The notes beneath the pieces were generated by a model. It was not told where the DNA came from and did not search any database. It was given only the letters and a program-made list of their open reading frames with translations. From Opitutia bacterium UBA7397 (GTDB taxonomy: Bacteria; Verrucomicrobiota; Verrucomicrobiia; Opitutales; UBA953): DNA of 6,762 nucleotides. The translations under genes and the position numbers were made by a program. The stretch is from the NCBI GenBank assembly GCA_002470605.1, contig DKND01000090.1, positions 32,112-38,873 of the forward strand, written 5' to 3'. This document shows, one piece after another, positions 1 to 6,405 of this stretch; position 1 is the first letter of the stretch, and the number at the start of each line of letters is the position of its first letter.

Positions 1-707
1 AGGATGGCGTAGGCCTGGGCTGGGTGCTGGACCATGGCGCCGATGCCGGTGGTCGCGATGCAGGCGAACCAGGCCAGGGTGATGGGGCCGAAATAGCTGC
101 CGACCTTACCCGAGCCACGACGTTGCAGGGCAAAGATGCCCACGAGGATGATTACGGCGATGGAAGGGATAAGGATGGTCAGGGCGTGATCGGAGATTGG
201 TCCCTTAAGGCTTTCATTGGCCTCTTTGATGCCTTCGAGCGCCGAGAGCACTGAAATCGCCGGGGTGATGACGCCGTCGCCGAAGAGTAGGGCAGTGCCG
301 AAGACGCCGAGAAGTACGAGTACGCTGCGGTGCTTACGCTTGGCTTGGACGTGGGTCCTGGCTTCTTCGATCTTGTCATCAGCCTTCTCCTTCTTGGTGG
401 CCAGGGAGACCAGGGTCATGATGCCCCCTTCGCCATCCTCGTTAGCCTCCATGATGAAGAGGACGTATTTTACCGTCACCACGCAGATGAGTGACCAGAT
501 AATCATCGACACGGCAGGTAGGACGATCTGATCGATGGTAGCCCCCTTATTCAGGCCATTGCGCAGGCATTCCCGAAAAGCGTACAGGGGGCTGGTACCG
601 ATATCACCAAAGACAACCCCAAGTGCCGCGATGGCCGCCGCCATGGTCAGCGGGGTGACCGGCGTTGAGTTAGAGCCTTGGACTGGCTCAGATGTGGTTT
701 CGCTCAT
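1..707 (-). CDS. kup: Kup-family potassium uptake transporter, N-terminal part (runs off left edge)
   Basis: Low-affinity K+ uptake protein of the KUP/HAK/KT family, an inner-membrane K+/H+ symporter. Reading the minus strand from the ATG at 707 gives 235 uninterrupted codons up to the window edge; the family is usually over 600 residues, so about two thirds is missing. Seen directly: the family signature GDIGTSPLY at residues 34-42 in the first membrane segment (about 22-44), a second membrane segment at about 62-86, the loop motif NEDGEGGIM (89-97), GDGVITPAISVLSALEG (143-159), and hydrophobic segments near 128-150, 175-194 and 207-225. A charged cytoplasmic stretch at about 105-126, rich in Lys, Glu and Arg, appears longer than the same loop in E. 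coli Kup. The first 18 residues are polar. No Shine-Dalgarno sequence precedes the ATG. It is divergent from yajC and probably transcribed separately. Identification is secure from the motifs; the C-terminal half cannot be judged. Confidence 0.95.
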   Translation of the reverse strand, partial: MSETTSEPVQGSNSTPVTPLTMAAAIAALGVVFGDIGTSPLYAFRECLRNGLNKGATIDQIVLPAVSMIIWSLICVVTVKYVLFIMEANEDGEGGIMTLVSLATKKEKADDKIEEARTHVQAKRKHRSVLVLLGVFGTALLFGDGVITPAISVLSALEGIKEANESLKGPISDHALTILIPSIAVIILVGIFALQRRGSGKVGSYFGPITLAWFACIATTGIGAMVQHPAQAYAI

Positions 708-828
708 GGATTGAGTTATTCACACTGACACCCCTTCGGGGGTAATCAAAACCAATCGGGATTGCCTTTTTATCTCCGTTTCGCATTTCAAGGCTTTCGG
801 CCCCAACACTTTCCAAACAATACATACA
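708..828. other. Divergent intergenic spacer between kup and yajC
   Basis: These 121 bases must hold, or lie next to, the promoters of both the minus-strand kup gene and the plus-strand yajC-secDF-recJ operon. I see no convincing sigma-70 pair for either gene. The best plus-strand candidate is a TTGCCT at 762-767 with only a poor -10 (ATTTCA at 785-790) at 17-base spacing. The stretch just before yajC (about 808-828) is A/C-rich and purine-run free, so it has no ribosome binding site. No small open reading frame looks real here. A short GC hairpin at 730-743 is listed separately. Confidence 0.6.
730..743. other. Short perfect hairpin with UUCG tetraloop in the kup/yajC spacer
   Basis: The bases ACCCC-TTCG-GGGGT form a five-base-pair stem. 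On the plus strand the loop is a C(UUCG)G tetraloop, one of the most stable RNA tetraloops known. No T-run follows on either strand, so it is not a typical intrinsic terminator. Its near end is 22 bases from the kup start codon, so if kup is transcribed from further upstream, the hairpin (with a CGAA loop in that orientation) would lie in the kup leader. On the other side it would lie about 85 bases before yajC. A regulatory role is unproven; a stem this short could occur by chance. Confidence 0.3.
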
Positions 829-1179
829 ATGAATACCATCCAAACTGTTGTCTTCCAACAACTAGCACAAGCAGCTGCTGCTCCTACCGCCGACGGTCCC
901 AGCGGCACGAATATTTTGCTCATGTACGGGCTCTTGCTCGTAGGCATGTATTTCCTGCTCTTTGCCCCCCAGCGCAAACGCCAAAAAGAGCTCGAAAAGC
1001 TGCAATCTTCGCTCGCCGTGGGAGATCAAGTCCTCGCGGCTGGTGGTATCTACGCTCGGGTGGTCTCGATTAAAGATGATCGCGTCACGCTCGAACTCGA
1101 ATCCGGCCGCATGGTCGTGCACAAGTCCGCCGTGATGGGTAAGGCCGAAGACGAATCCCTTAAGGTCGTCCAATCCTAA
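829..1179 (+). CDS. yajC: Preprotein translocase accessory subunit YajC
   Basis: Small single-span inner-membrane protein that associates with SecDF and the SecYEG-YidC holotranslocon. The product has 116 residues, normal for the family. Seen directly: a 27-residue Ala/Gln-rich N-terminal region, one membrane helix at about 28-46, then the family hallmark APQRKRQKE (46-54) at the cytoplasmic boundary, followed by the small soluble domain with GDQVLAAGGIYARVVSI (65-81) and a VTLEL strand (86-90). The N-terminal region before the helix is rather long and polar compared with E. coli YajC. The ATG at 829 is the first in-frame start that leaves the helix intact; there is no Shine-Dalgarno sequence before it. 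It is the first gene of a same-strand run, 32 bases before secDF, which is the usual yajC-secD-secF order. Confidence 0.95.
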   Translation: MNTIQTVVFQQLAQAAAAPTADGPSGTNILLMYGLLLVGMYFLLFAPQRKRQKELEKLQSSLAVGDQVLAAGGIYARVVSIKDDRVTLELESGRMVVHKSAVMGKAEDESLKVVQS

Positions 1180-1211
1180 ATCATCCCTAACCCCTAAGCC
1201 TTATTTCTATT

Positions 1212-3923
1212 ATGTCATCCAGGACTTGGTTCTGGAAGCTTGCGGTTTCACTCATCGCCCTGGCTGTGTCCTGGGTTGAGTTTTACCCCTTCGCTCCCAC
1301 TCCCCTCGACGGTTTCGTTCCTTCGCAAGTCATCGCCAATCAGGCCGACTTCGCAAAAATTCATACCGAAGCCAAGGAGCGCGTACAGGCCTACAAGGAT
1401 GCCGCCATCCCAGCTGAAAAGAAATCCGTCTCATATTACCAAGCCCTGCGCGACATCAGCGAAGGCCGTGGTCGCAAAGAAGGCGTCGACCTCCGTCCGT
1501 TTTTCTTCACGGAAGCCGAATTCGTTCGCGAGCCCGATCAGGCGAAGCGCAATATCTTGGTGCTCAAGCAGCTTTTGCAGCGCTCGCAGGGCCGTCTGAA
1601 GCTCGGTCTCGATTTGCAGGGTGGGGTATCGTTTACGCTGAAGGTCGACCCCACGGGCGCTGAATCCGGCGCAAAGGGTACTTCGGATAAGGCCAATGTT
1701 TCCCATGCGGCCATGGTAGGCCAGGCGCTGCAGGTGATGGAGCAACGTATCAACTCGTTCGGCGTGGCCGAACCGGTCTTGCGTCCCGTCGGCGATCTTT
1801 CGTTGGAAGTCCAGCTTCCCGGAGAAGATGCTGCGAATAATCCGGACGTCATCGATGCGTTGAAAAAACCGGCGAAACTCGAATTCCGTCAGGTTCACCG
1901 CACTGAGCATCCGTCCGAAACCGAACGCGAACATTCGCTGAAGGCGATGCCGGAAGATAGCTTCGCTGGCGCCGTTTCGGCCATTTCGACTTACGAAGTT
2001 CTGCTGTTGCGTGATGTCGATAGTCGCTCCGGCCAGGTGACGATCCGCCGTTATTATGTCCGCAAACGTGCGGACGCGACGGGTGCGATCATCAAGGCCG
2101 CCTCGGGTCGCTCTGACGATGGTATCTCCTTTTATGTGGACATGAAGTTTACCGACGAAGGTTCGAAGAAGTTCGGCGAACTTACCGCCAAAATTGCCGA
2201 AGGTAACCAACGCTCGATCGGTCAACTGGCCATCGTTCTCGACGGTAAATTGCAATCGGCTCCCACGGTCCGCGAAGCCATCCGTAGCACGGGCGCGACC
2301 ATCACGGGTTCTTTCACGCGTGAAGAAGCGGTGAATCTTTCCAATGTGCTCAATAATCCGTTAGAATTCCCCCTCATCACGCAGGACGTAACTTCGGTCG
2401 GTCCTTCTTTGGCAAAGGATGCCCAAGCTAAATCCGTCGTGGCCTCCGCGGTCGCGGTCGGCTTGGTGGTCTTCTTCATGGTGGGCTTCTACCTCTGGGG
2501 TGGCTTCATCGCCATCACCGGCATGGTGCTCAACTTGCTCCTGATGCTGGGTGCCATGGCCTACTTCAACGCCACGATTACGTTGCCCGGGGTCGCCGCT
2601 TTGGTGCTGACGCTCGGTATGGCGGTGGATGCAAATATTCTTATTCTCGAGCGCGTCCGTGAAGAAACGGCCCTCGGTAAGGATCGTGCCCTGGCGCTAC
2701 GTGAAGGTTACAACCGCGCGACCTGGACGATCATCGACGCCAATTTGACACACTTGCTGGTGGCGTTGATCCTGACGTTCATGGGGACGGGCCCGGTGCG
2801 AGGCTTCGGCATCACGCTGACCTTTGGTATCTTTACCACGCTCTTCACGACGCTGGTCACCTGCCGCGGTCTGCAGGAACTGGCGTTGTCGCGCGGTGTC
2901 ATGGCGCGGATCTTCGGCTTGCCGGTCTTCCGTCCTAATTTGGCGATTCCGTTCCTGAATTTCGCGCGCGTCGCGTTCATTGTCTCGTGGGTGATCGTCG
3001 CCTTGGGTATCAGTGAACTGGCTTTCAAAGGTAAGGAAGCTTTCGGCAAGGATTTCCGTGGCGGTGAATCGACTCTCCTCGCCGTCAGTTCCGCCCAGAA
3101 GGTGGATACCGGCAAGGTGCTCAAATTGGCCAGCTCGGTGGGTCTTCCTGATACCACGGTGACGATTCAGATTCCCGTCGGCGGTGGCGAACCGACACTC
3201 CGCGTCGAAACCGAACTGACCAAAGATAAGTCCAAGGGCGATTTCGCCAATCTGGCCAAGATCGTCACGGCGATCAAGGCGCAGATGCCTGAGATCCTGA
3301 AAGACAAAGATCTACCCGTCGAAAAACTCATGCTCTCGCGGGAGGCTGTCGGTGGCTCCGTTAGCAATGAACTGCGCTATAATGCGATCTGGTCGGTGGT
3401 GCTCGCGCTCGTTGGCATCGGCATCTACGTCTCGCTTCGCTTCGAGACGGGCTTCGGGGTCGCGGCGATGATCGCCACGCTCCACGACGTGCTGATGACG
3501 ATCGCTCTCTTTGTCTTCTTTGGCGGCCAATTCAATGCCTCACTCATCGCGGCCATCTTGCTCATCATCGGTTACTCGGTGAATGACACGATCGTCGTCT
3601 TTGATCGAATCCGCGAAGAGCTGGGTAATAATCCCGAACGCTCGTTGCGCGATGTGATTCACTTCGCGATCAACCGCACGCTTTCACGTACGATCCTGAC
3701 TTCCTCCACCGTCTTCCTGTGCGCGGTTTCGCTCTGGGCCTTTGGCGCCGGCGACGTTCGCCTTTACGGCGAAGTCTTCATCTACGGCGTGCTTACCGGA
3801 ACCTTCTCCTCGATCTTCATTGCCAGCCCCATTTTCTATTGGTGGCACAAGGGCGATCGTAAGGGCGTAGATGCCGCGGAACTTCCGCGCACCTATTCCT
3901 GGGAGGCAGGCTCGGACGCCTAA
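1212..3923 (+). CDS. secDF: SecDF fusion protein, protein-export membrane subunit
   Basis: Membrane motor that uses the ion gradient to pull exported proteins through SecYEG on the periplasmic side. SecD and SecF are joined in one 903-residue chain. SecD half: first helix about 8-26, LGLDLQGG (131-138), EQRINSFGVAEP (177-188), LAIVLDGKLQSAP (339-351) of the P1 periplasmic domain, SVGPSLAKD (395-403), then helices from about 407, with GMAVDANILILERVREE (469-485) carrying the transmembrane Asp473. SecF half: first helix about 582-604, FGKDFRGG (611-618), helices from about 724, TLHDV (756-760), GYSVNDTIVVFDRIREE (787-803) with Asp792, and NRTLSRT (821-827), whose Arg826 probably corresponds to the conserved proton-path arginine. 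All expected charged membrane residues are present, so it should be active. One oddity is about 100 residues between the first helix and LGLDLQGG, far longer than usual, rich in Lys, Glu, Arg and aromatics. The join between halves is near residue 575. There is no Shine-Dalgarno sequence; the ATG at 1212 fits the first helix well. It lies between yajC and recJ. Confidence 0.97.
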   Translation: MSSRTWFWKLAVSLIALAVSWVEFYPFAPTPLDGFVPSQVIANQADFAKIHTEAKERVQAYKDAAIPAEKKSVSYYQALRDISEGRGRKEGVDLRPFFFTEAEFVREPDQAKRNILVLKQLLQRSQGRLKLGLDLQGGVSFTLKVDPTGAESGAKGTSDKANVSHAAMVGQALQVMEQRINSFGVAEPVLRPVGDLSLEVQLPGEDAANNPDVIDALKKPAKLEFRQVHRTEHPSETEREHSLKAMPEDSFAGAVSAISTYEVLLLRDVDSRSGQVTIRRYYVRKRADATGAIIKAASGRSDDGISFYVDMKFTDEGSKKFGELTAKIAEGNQRSIGQLAIVLDGKLQSAPTVREAIRSTGATITGSFTREEAVNLSNVLNNPLEFPLITQDVTSVGPSLAKDAQAKSVVASAVAVGLVVFFMVGFYLWGGFIAITGMVLNLLLMLGAMAYFNATITLPGVAALVLTLGMAVDANILILERVREETALGKDRALALREGYNRATWTIIDANLTHLLVALILTFMGTGPVRGFGITLTFGIFTTLFTTLVTCRGLQELALSRGVMARIFGLPVFRPNLAIPFLNFARVAFIVSWVIVALGISELAFKGKEAFGKDFRGGESTLLAVSSAQKVDTGKVLKLASSVGLPDTTVTIQIPVGGGEPTLRVETELTKDKSKGDFANLAKIVTAIKAQMPEILKDKDLPVEKLMLSREAVGGSVSNELRYNAIWSVVLALVGIGIYVSLRFETGFGVAAMIATLHDVLMTIALFVFFGGQFNASLIAAILLIIGYSVNDTIVVFDRIREELGNNPERSLRDVIHFAINRTLSRTILTSSTVFLCAVSLWAFGAGDVRLYGEVFIYGVLTGTFSSIFIASPIFYWWHKGDRKGVDAAELPRTYSWEAGSDA

Positions 3924-3938
3924 GTCCATCCCACGTCC

Positions 3939-5651
3939 ATGGCTGCCTGGTCACACCGGGCTGCGGATGCTGGCTTAACTCGCCGTATCGCAGTCTTGCT
4001 TGGGATAAGCGAACCTGTCGCGTCCGTTTTGGCGCGCTCATTTTCCGATGAAGCTGACGCCGAGCGTCACCTCCGTCCGCAACTCGCCCACGTCACCGAT
4101 CCGTTCGCGGTCGGTGGCTTGCGCGAAGCGGCCGAACGTCTCGTGCTTGCCGCAGAACGCAAGGAACGCATCGCGATCCTTGGCGACTACGATGTAGACG
4201 GTGTTTCGAGTACGGCGATGCTCGTCCACTTTTTGCGTCGTCTCGGTGCCGACCCGGCTTACTTCGTGCCCCGTCGGTTGGAGGAGGGCTACGGGCTTTC
4301 CATGGCGGCGCTCGACCGCGTCTTGGCCGAAGCGAACCCGAATCTTTTCGTGGCGCTGGATTGCGGGACGAATTCCAAGCCCGAGGTAGATCGCCTTCGT
4401 GCGGCAGGGGTCGAGGTGATCGTGGTGGACCACCACGTCGCCAAGGATCAGCGGGCCACTTGTACTTTGGTCAACCCTCGTGTGAATGATGCGGAGGATG
4501 CTCCTTGGCAGTCGCTTTGCACGGCGGGTCTGGTCTTCAAACTTATCCATGGGGTCTTGAAGGTCCTTCGTCTGGCCGGTGATGAGCGGGGTACGCAGAT
4601 TCTGGTGAAGGACTATCTCGATTTAGCCGCGCTCGGTACGATCGCTGACTTGGTGCCGTTGCGTTCGGAAAACCGTATCTTAGCTGCGCATGGTTTGCGG
4701 GCACTCGGTGAAGCCCGGCGTCCCGGCGTGCGTGCTCTGATCGCCGTCAGCGGCATGGAGCCCGGCGGAATCCTGACTTCCGTCGATGTTTCCTATCGTA
4801 TCGGTCCGCGCATCAATGCCAGTGGCCGTCTGGCGGATGCTTCTTTGCCTTTGAAATTGCTGCTTTCCGATTCTGCTGCCGATTGTCTGCGCGATGCCGC
4901 TCAGCTCGATGCGATCAATCGCGAACGCCAGGAGATTGATAAGAAAGTGACCGAGGAAGCCACCGCCCAAGCTACAGCGATGGGTGATCTGGCCGGCTAC
5001 GTCGTCCACGGTGACTGGCATCCCGGGGTGGTCGGAATCGCGGCCGGTAAAATCTGTCGAGCTCTTGACCGTCCGGTGATTGTTCTCGGCAAGGAGGGCG
5101 AGACGGCACGTGGTTCAGGTCGTAGCGTCCCCGGGACTAACCTTGTCGAGGCTCTGGCGGTCTGTGCTGACCTTTTGAAGACTTACGGCGGCCATCCTAT
5201 GGCTGTCGGGGTATCCTTGAACGTGGGCGACGTGGAGGCCTTCCGAGCCCGCTTTGCGGCCGCCGTCGAAGCCCAGCGTAAGGCCGGGGTGGTTCTGGCC
5301 GATGGTCGCGACATCGATATCGCCCATTGGATGAAATCCTCGGAGGTCACCGATAATCTGCTGGATGACCTCGATTTACTTCAACCTTACGGCGAGGGTA
5401 ACTCCGAGCCGGTCTTCGGGTTGAAGGGTCTGGTCTTTGATCGTGCGCCCACGCCTTTTGGGGAAGGCAATTTCCGTCACCAAGTCTCCCTCGGTGGCGG
5501 TCGCCGGTTGAACTTCGTTGCCTGGCGGATGGCGGATCGGATGCCTGAGGCGGGTCGCCCGGTTGATTTGGCCGTCAAGCTGCAATGGAATCGCTGGCAG
5601 GGCCGGCGCTTGCCGCAGGCGGAAATCCTGGATTGGCGCTACGCTTACTGA
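3939..5651 (+). CDS. recJ: Single-stranded-DNA-specific 5'-3' exonuclease RecJ
   Basis: Cytoplasmic DHH-superfamily nuclease that degrades single-stranded DNA 5' to 3' in recombination repair, mismatch repair and processing of stalled forks, using Mn2+ or Mg2+. The product has 570 residues, close to E. coli RecJ (577). Seen in order: GDYDVDGVSSTAM (82-94) with metal-binding Asp83, Asp85 and Asp87; ALDCG (139-143) with Asp141; VDHH (163-166); GTIADLVPL (233-241) with Asp237; RINASGRLADA (291-301); the DHHA1 part with HPGVVGIAAGK (361-371), GSGRSVPGTNL (392-402) and GGHPMAVG (417-424); then a C-terminal OB-like domain beginning near PYGEGN. All catalytic motifs are intact. The ATG at 3939 gives the usual N-terminal region before the first motif; no Shine-Dalgarno sequence is seen. 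It starts 15 bases after the secDF stop, so it is very probably the last gene of the yajC-secDF transcript. It converges with the next gene across 7 bases. Confidence 0.97.
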   Translation: MAAWSHRAADAGLTRRIAVLLGISEPVASVLARSFSDEADAERHLRPQLAHVTDPFAVGGLREAAERLVLAAERKERIAILGDYDVDGVSSTAMLVHFLRRLGADPAYFVPRRLEEGYGLSMAALDRVLAEANPNLFVALDCGTNSKPEVDRLRAAGVEVIVVDHHVAKDQRATCTLVNPRVNDAEDAPWQSLCTAGLVFKLIHGVLKVLRLAGDERGTQILVKDYLDLAALGTIADLVPLRSENRILAAHGLRALGEARRPGVRALIAVSGMEPGGILTSVDVSYRIGPRINASGRLADASLPLKLLLSDSAADCLRDAAQLDAINRERQEIDKKVTEEATAQATAMGDLAGYVVHGDWHPGVVGIAAGKICRALDRPVIVLGKEGETARGSGRSVPGTNLVEALAVCADLLKTYGGHPMAVGVSLNVGDVEAFRARFAAAVEAQRKAGVVLADGRDIDIAHWMKSSEVTDNLLDDLDLLQPYGEGNSEPVFGLKGLVFDRAPTPFGEGNFRHQVSLGGGRRLNFVAWRMADRMPEAGRPVDLAVKLQWNRWQGRRLPQAEILDWRYAY

Positions 5652-5653
5652 CC

Positions 5654-5676
5654 GCCGGTTACTTCTGGTTTTTTTT
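5654..5676 (+). terminator. Candidate intrinsic terminator of the yajC-secDF-recJ transcript
   Basis: Three bases after the recJ stop codon, CCGG (5655-5658) can pair with CTGG (5665-5668) across a six-base loop, with one G-T pair inside the stem and a further G-T pair at its base (5654 with 5669). It is followed at once by eight T residues (5669-5676). The T-run is good but the stem is short and weak, so efficiency is uncertain. The same bases, read on the minus strand, encode the Lys-rich C-terminus of the convergent 248-residue gene, so the T-run may simply reflect lysine codons. Confidence 0.4.
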
Positions 5677-6405
5677 CTTGGGTTCAGCCTCGTTCGCGGC
5701 TGGGTCGGGTGTGGCTTGCTGGTCTTCGATACCTTTGAGCATGATCTGCCCGGTACCTTTTTCTCCCGGAAAAATGAAGTAAAGCGTCCTTAGGCTATCC
5801 ATGTGGAAATAATGTAGGTTATACCCGAGACGATCTACCCCGTCTTCGAGTGAGTGGATTTCGCTATCGAAATATTTCCCTTGGGCGACCCGAGGGCGGA
5901 TCAAGGCCGAGGCGCTGGCTTGGATGAGCGTGCGTTGCTGAGGATTGTGTATTTCGACCGGAAACGAGCAGAGGTTGAATATTTTCATGCTACCCGGCGG
6001 GAATGCTTTCGCGTCGTTGGCGACGGCTTTGATGCCGCTTTGGCCTGGTTCGGGGCGGATGAGCAATAGCAGATGATGCGGCCCCGGAGTCGTCGGCAGG
6101 TCAATCCAGGCCAAGGGCGCGGTCGGCGGTGCGTCTTTTTTTGATTTAACCTCTTCTTCGGTTTCCTCCTCTTTGTAGGGGAGGATTTCAAAACGCGCTT
6201 TGCCGTGATAAGTGAATTCAGGCGTGAAGCAGGCGCTCATGATATCGAGCGGTTTTATTTTCTTATCGTCCAGGTAGCCGTGTTGGAGGATGACGCCGCT
6301 CATTGAAAGCAATTGCAGGTGGGCTTCGACTTCCACGGGCTTAGGTTCCTCCGCCCGGGAGGCGATGAGTGACAGGCAGCTAGCGAGTAGAAAGTTAAAT
6401 TTCAT
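5659..6405 (-). CDS. Secreted protein of unknown function (248 residues)
   Basis: I do not recognise a named function. The N-terminus is a plausible Sec signal: Lys2, hydrophobic residues 3-15, and a Ser-Arg-Ala site giving cleavage after residue 18. LASC at 7-10 formally matches a lipobox, but the hydrophobic stretch before the Cys is short, so a lipoprotein is the less likely reading. The mature part seems to be mostly beta-strand, with no later membrane segment. It has an acidic then Lys-rich stretch at about 78-91, a hydrophobic strand HLLLLIRPEPG (111-121), and FPPGSMKIFNLCSFPVEI (135-152). This last pattern (Pro-Gly, then an aromatic-Asn-Leu strand) resembles uncharacterised exported proteins I associate with Verrucomicrobia; that link is from memory. 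The C-terminal 20 or so residues are low-complexity, Ala/Pro/Glu then Lys-rich. The start codon overlaps the end of the upstream gene in the 11-base string ATGAAATTTAA, which suggests translational coupling. Its stop lies 7 bases from that of recJ. Confidence 0.8.
   Translation of the reverse strand: MKFNFLLASCLSLIASRAEEPKPVEVEAHLQLLSMSGVILQHGYLDDKKIKPLDIMSACFTPEFTYHGKARFEILPYKEEETEEEVKSKKDAPPTAPLAWIDLPTTPGPHHLLLLIRPEPGQSGIKAVANDAKAFPPGSMKIFNLCSFPVEIHNPQQRTLIQASASALIRPRVAQGKYFDSEIHSLEDGVDRLGYNLHYFHMDSLRTLYFIFPGEKGTGQIMLKGIEDQQATPDPAANEAEPKKKNQK

Noticed and set aside
24..531. Plus-strand open frames of 76 and 104 codons at the left edge
   Set aside because: They lie opposite the Kup coding region, which has unmistakable motifs on the minus strand; their translations are low-complexity shadows.
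1180..1211. A promoter or terminator between yajC and secDF
   Set aside because: The 32-base gap is too short and shows no stem-loop or promoter-like pair.
1431..2255. Long open frame on the minus strand (274 codons) inside secDF
   Set aside because: It lies wholly opposite the clear SecD coding sequence, and its translation has no recognisable motif. Long antisense frames are common opposite GC-rich genes.
4038..4550. Minus-strand open frame of 170 codons inside recJ
   Set aside because: It is antisense to the conserved RecJ catalytic motifs and has no family signature or independent start signal.
5518..5793. Plus-strand open frames with hydrophobic stretches across the recJ end and the next gene
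   Set aside because: They overlap the recJ C-terminus and the antisense of the 248-residue gene. The hydrophobic look comes from reading the T-rich lysine-codon antisense.
5659..6405. The 248-residue protein as a lipoprotein
   Set aside because: LASC at residues 7-10 matches the lipobox letters, but only about five hydrophobic residues precede it; the Ser-Arg-Ala signal peptidase I site at 16-18 fits better. Not fully excluded.
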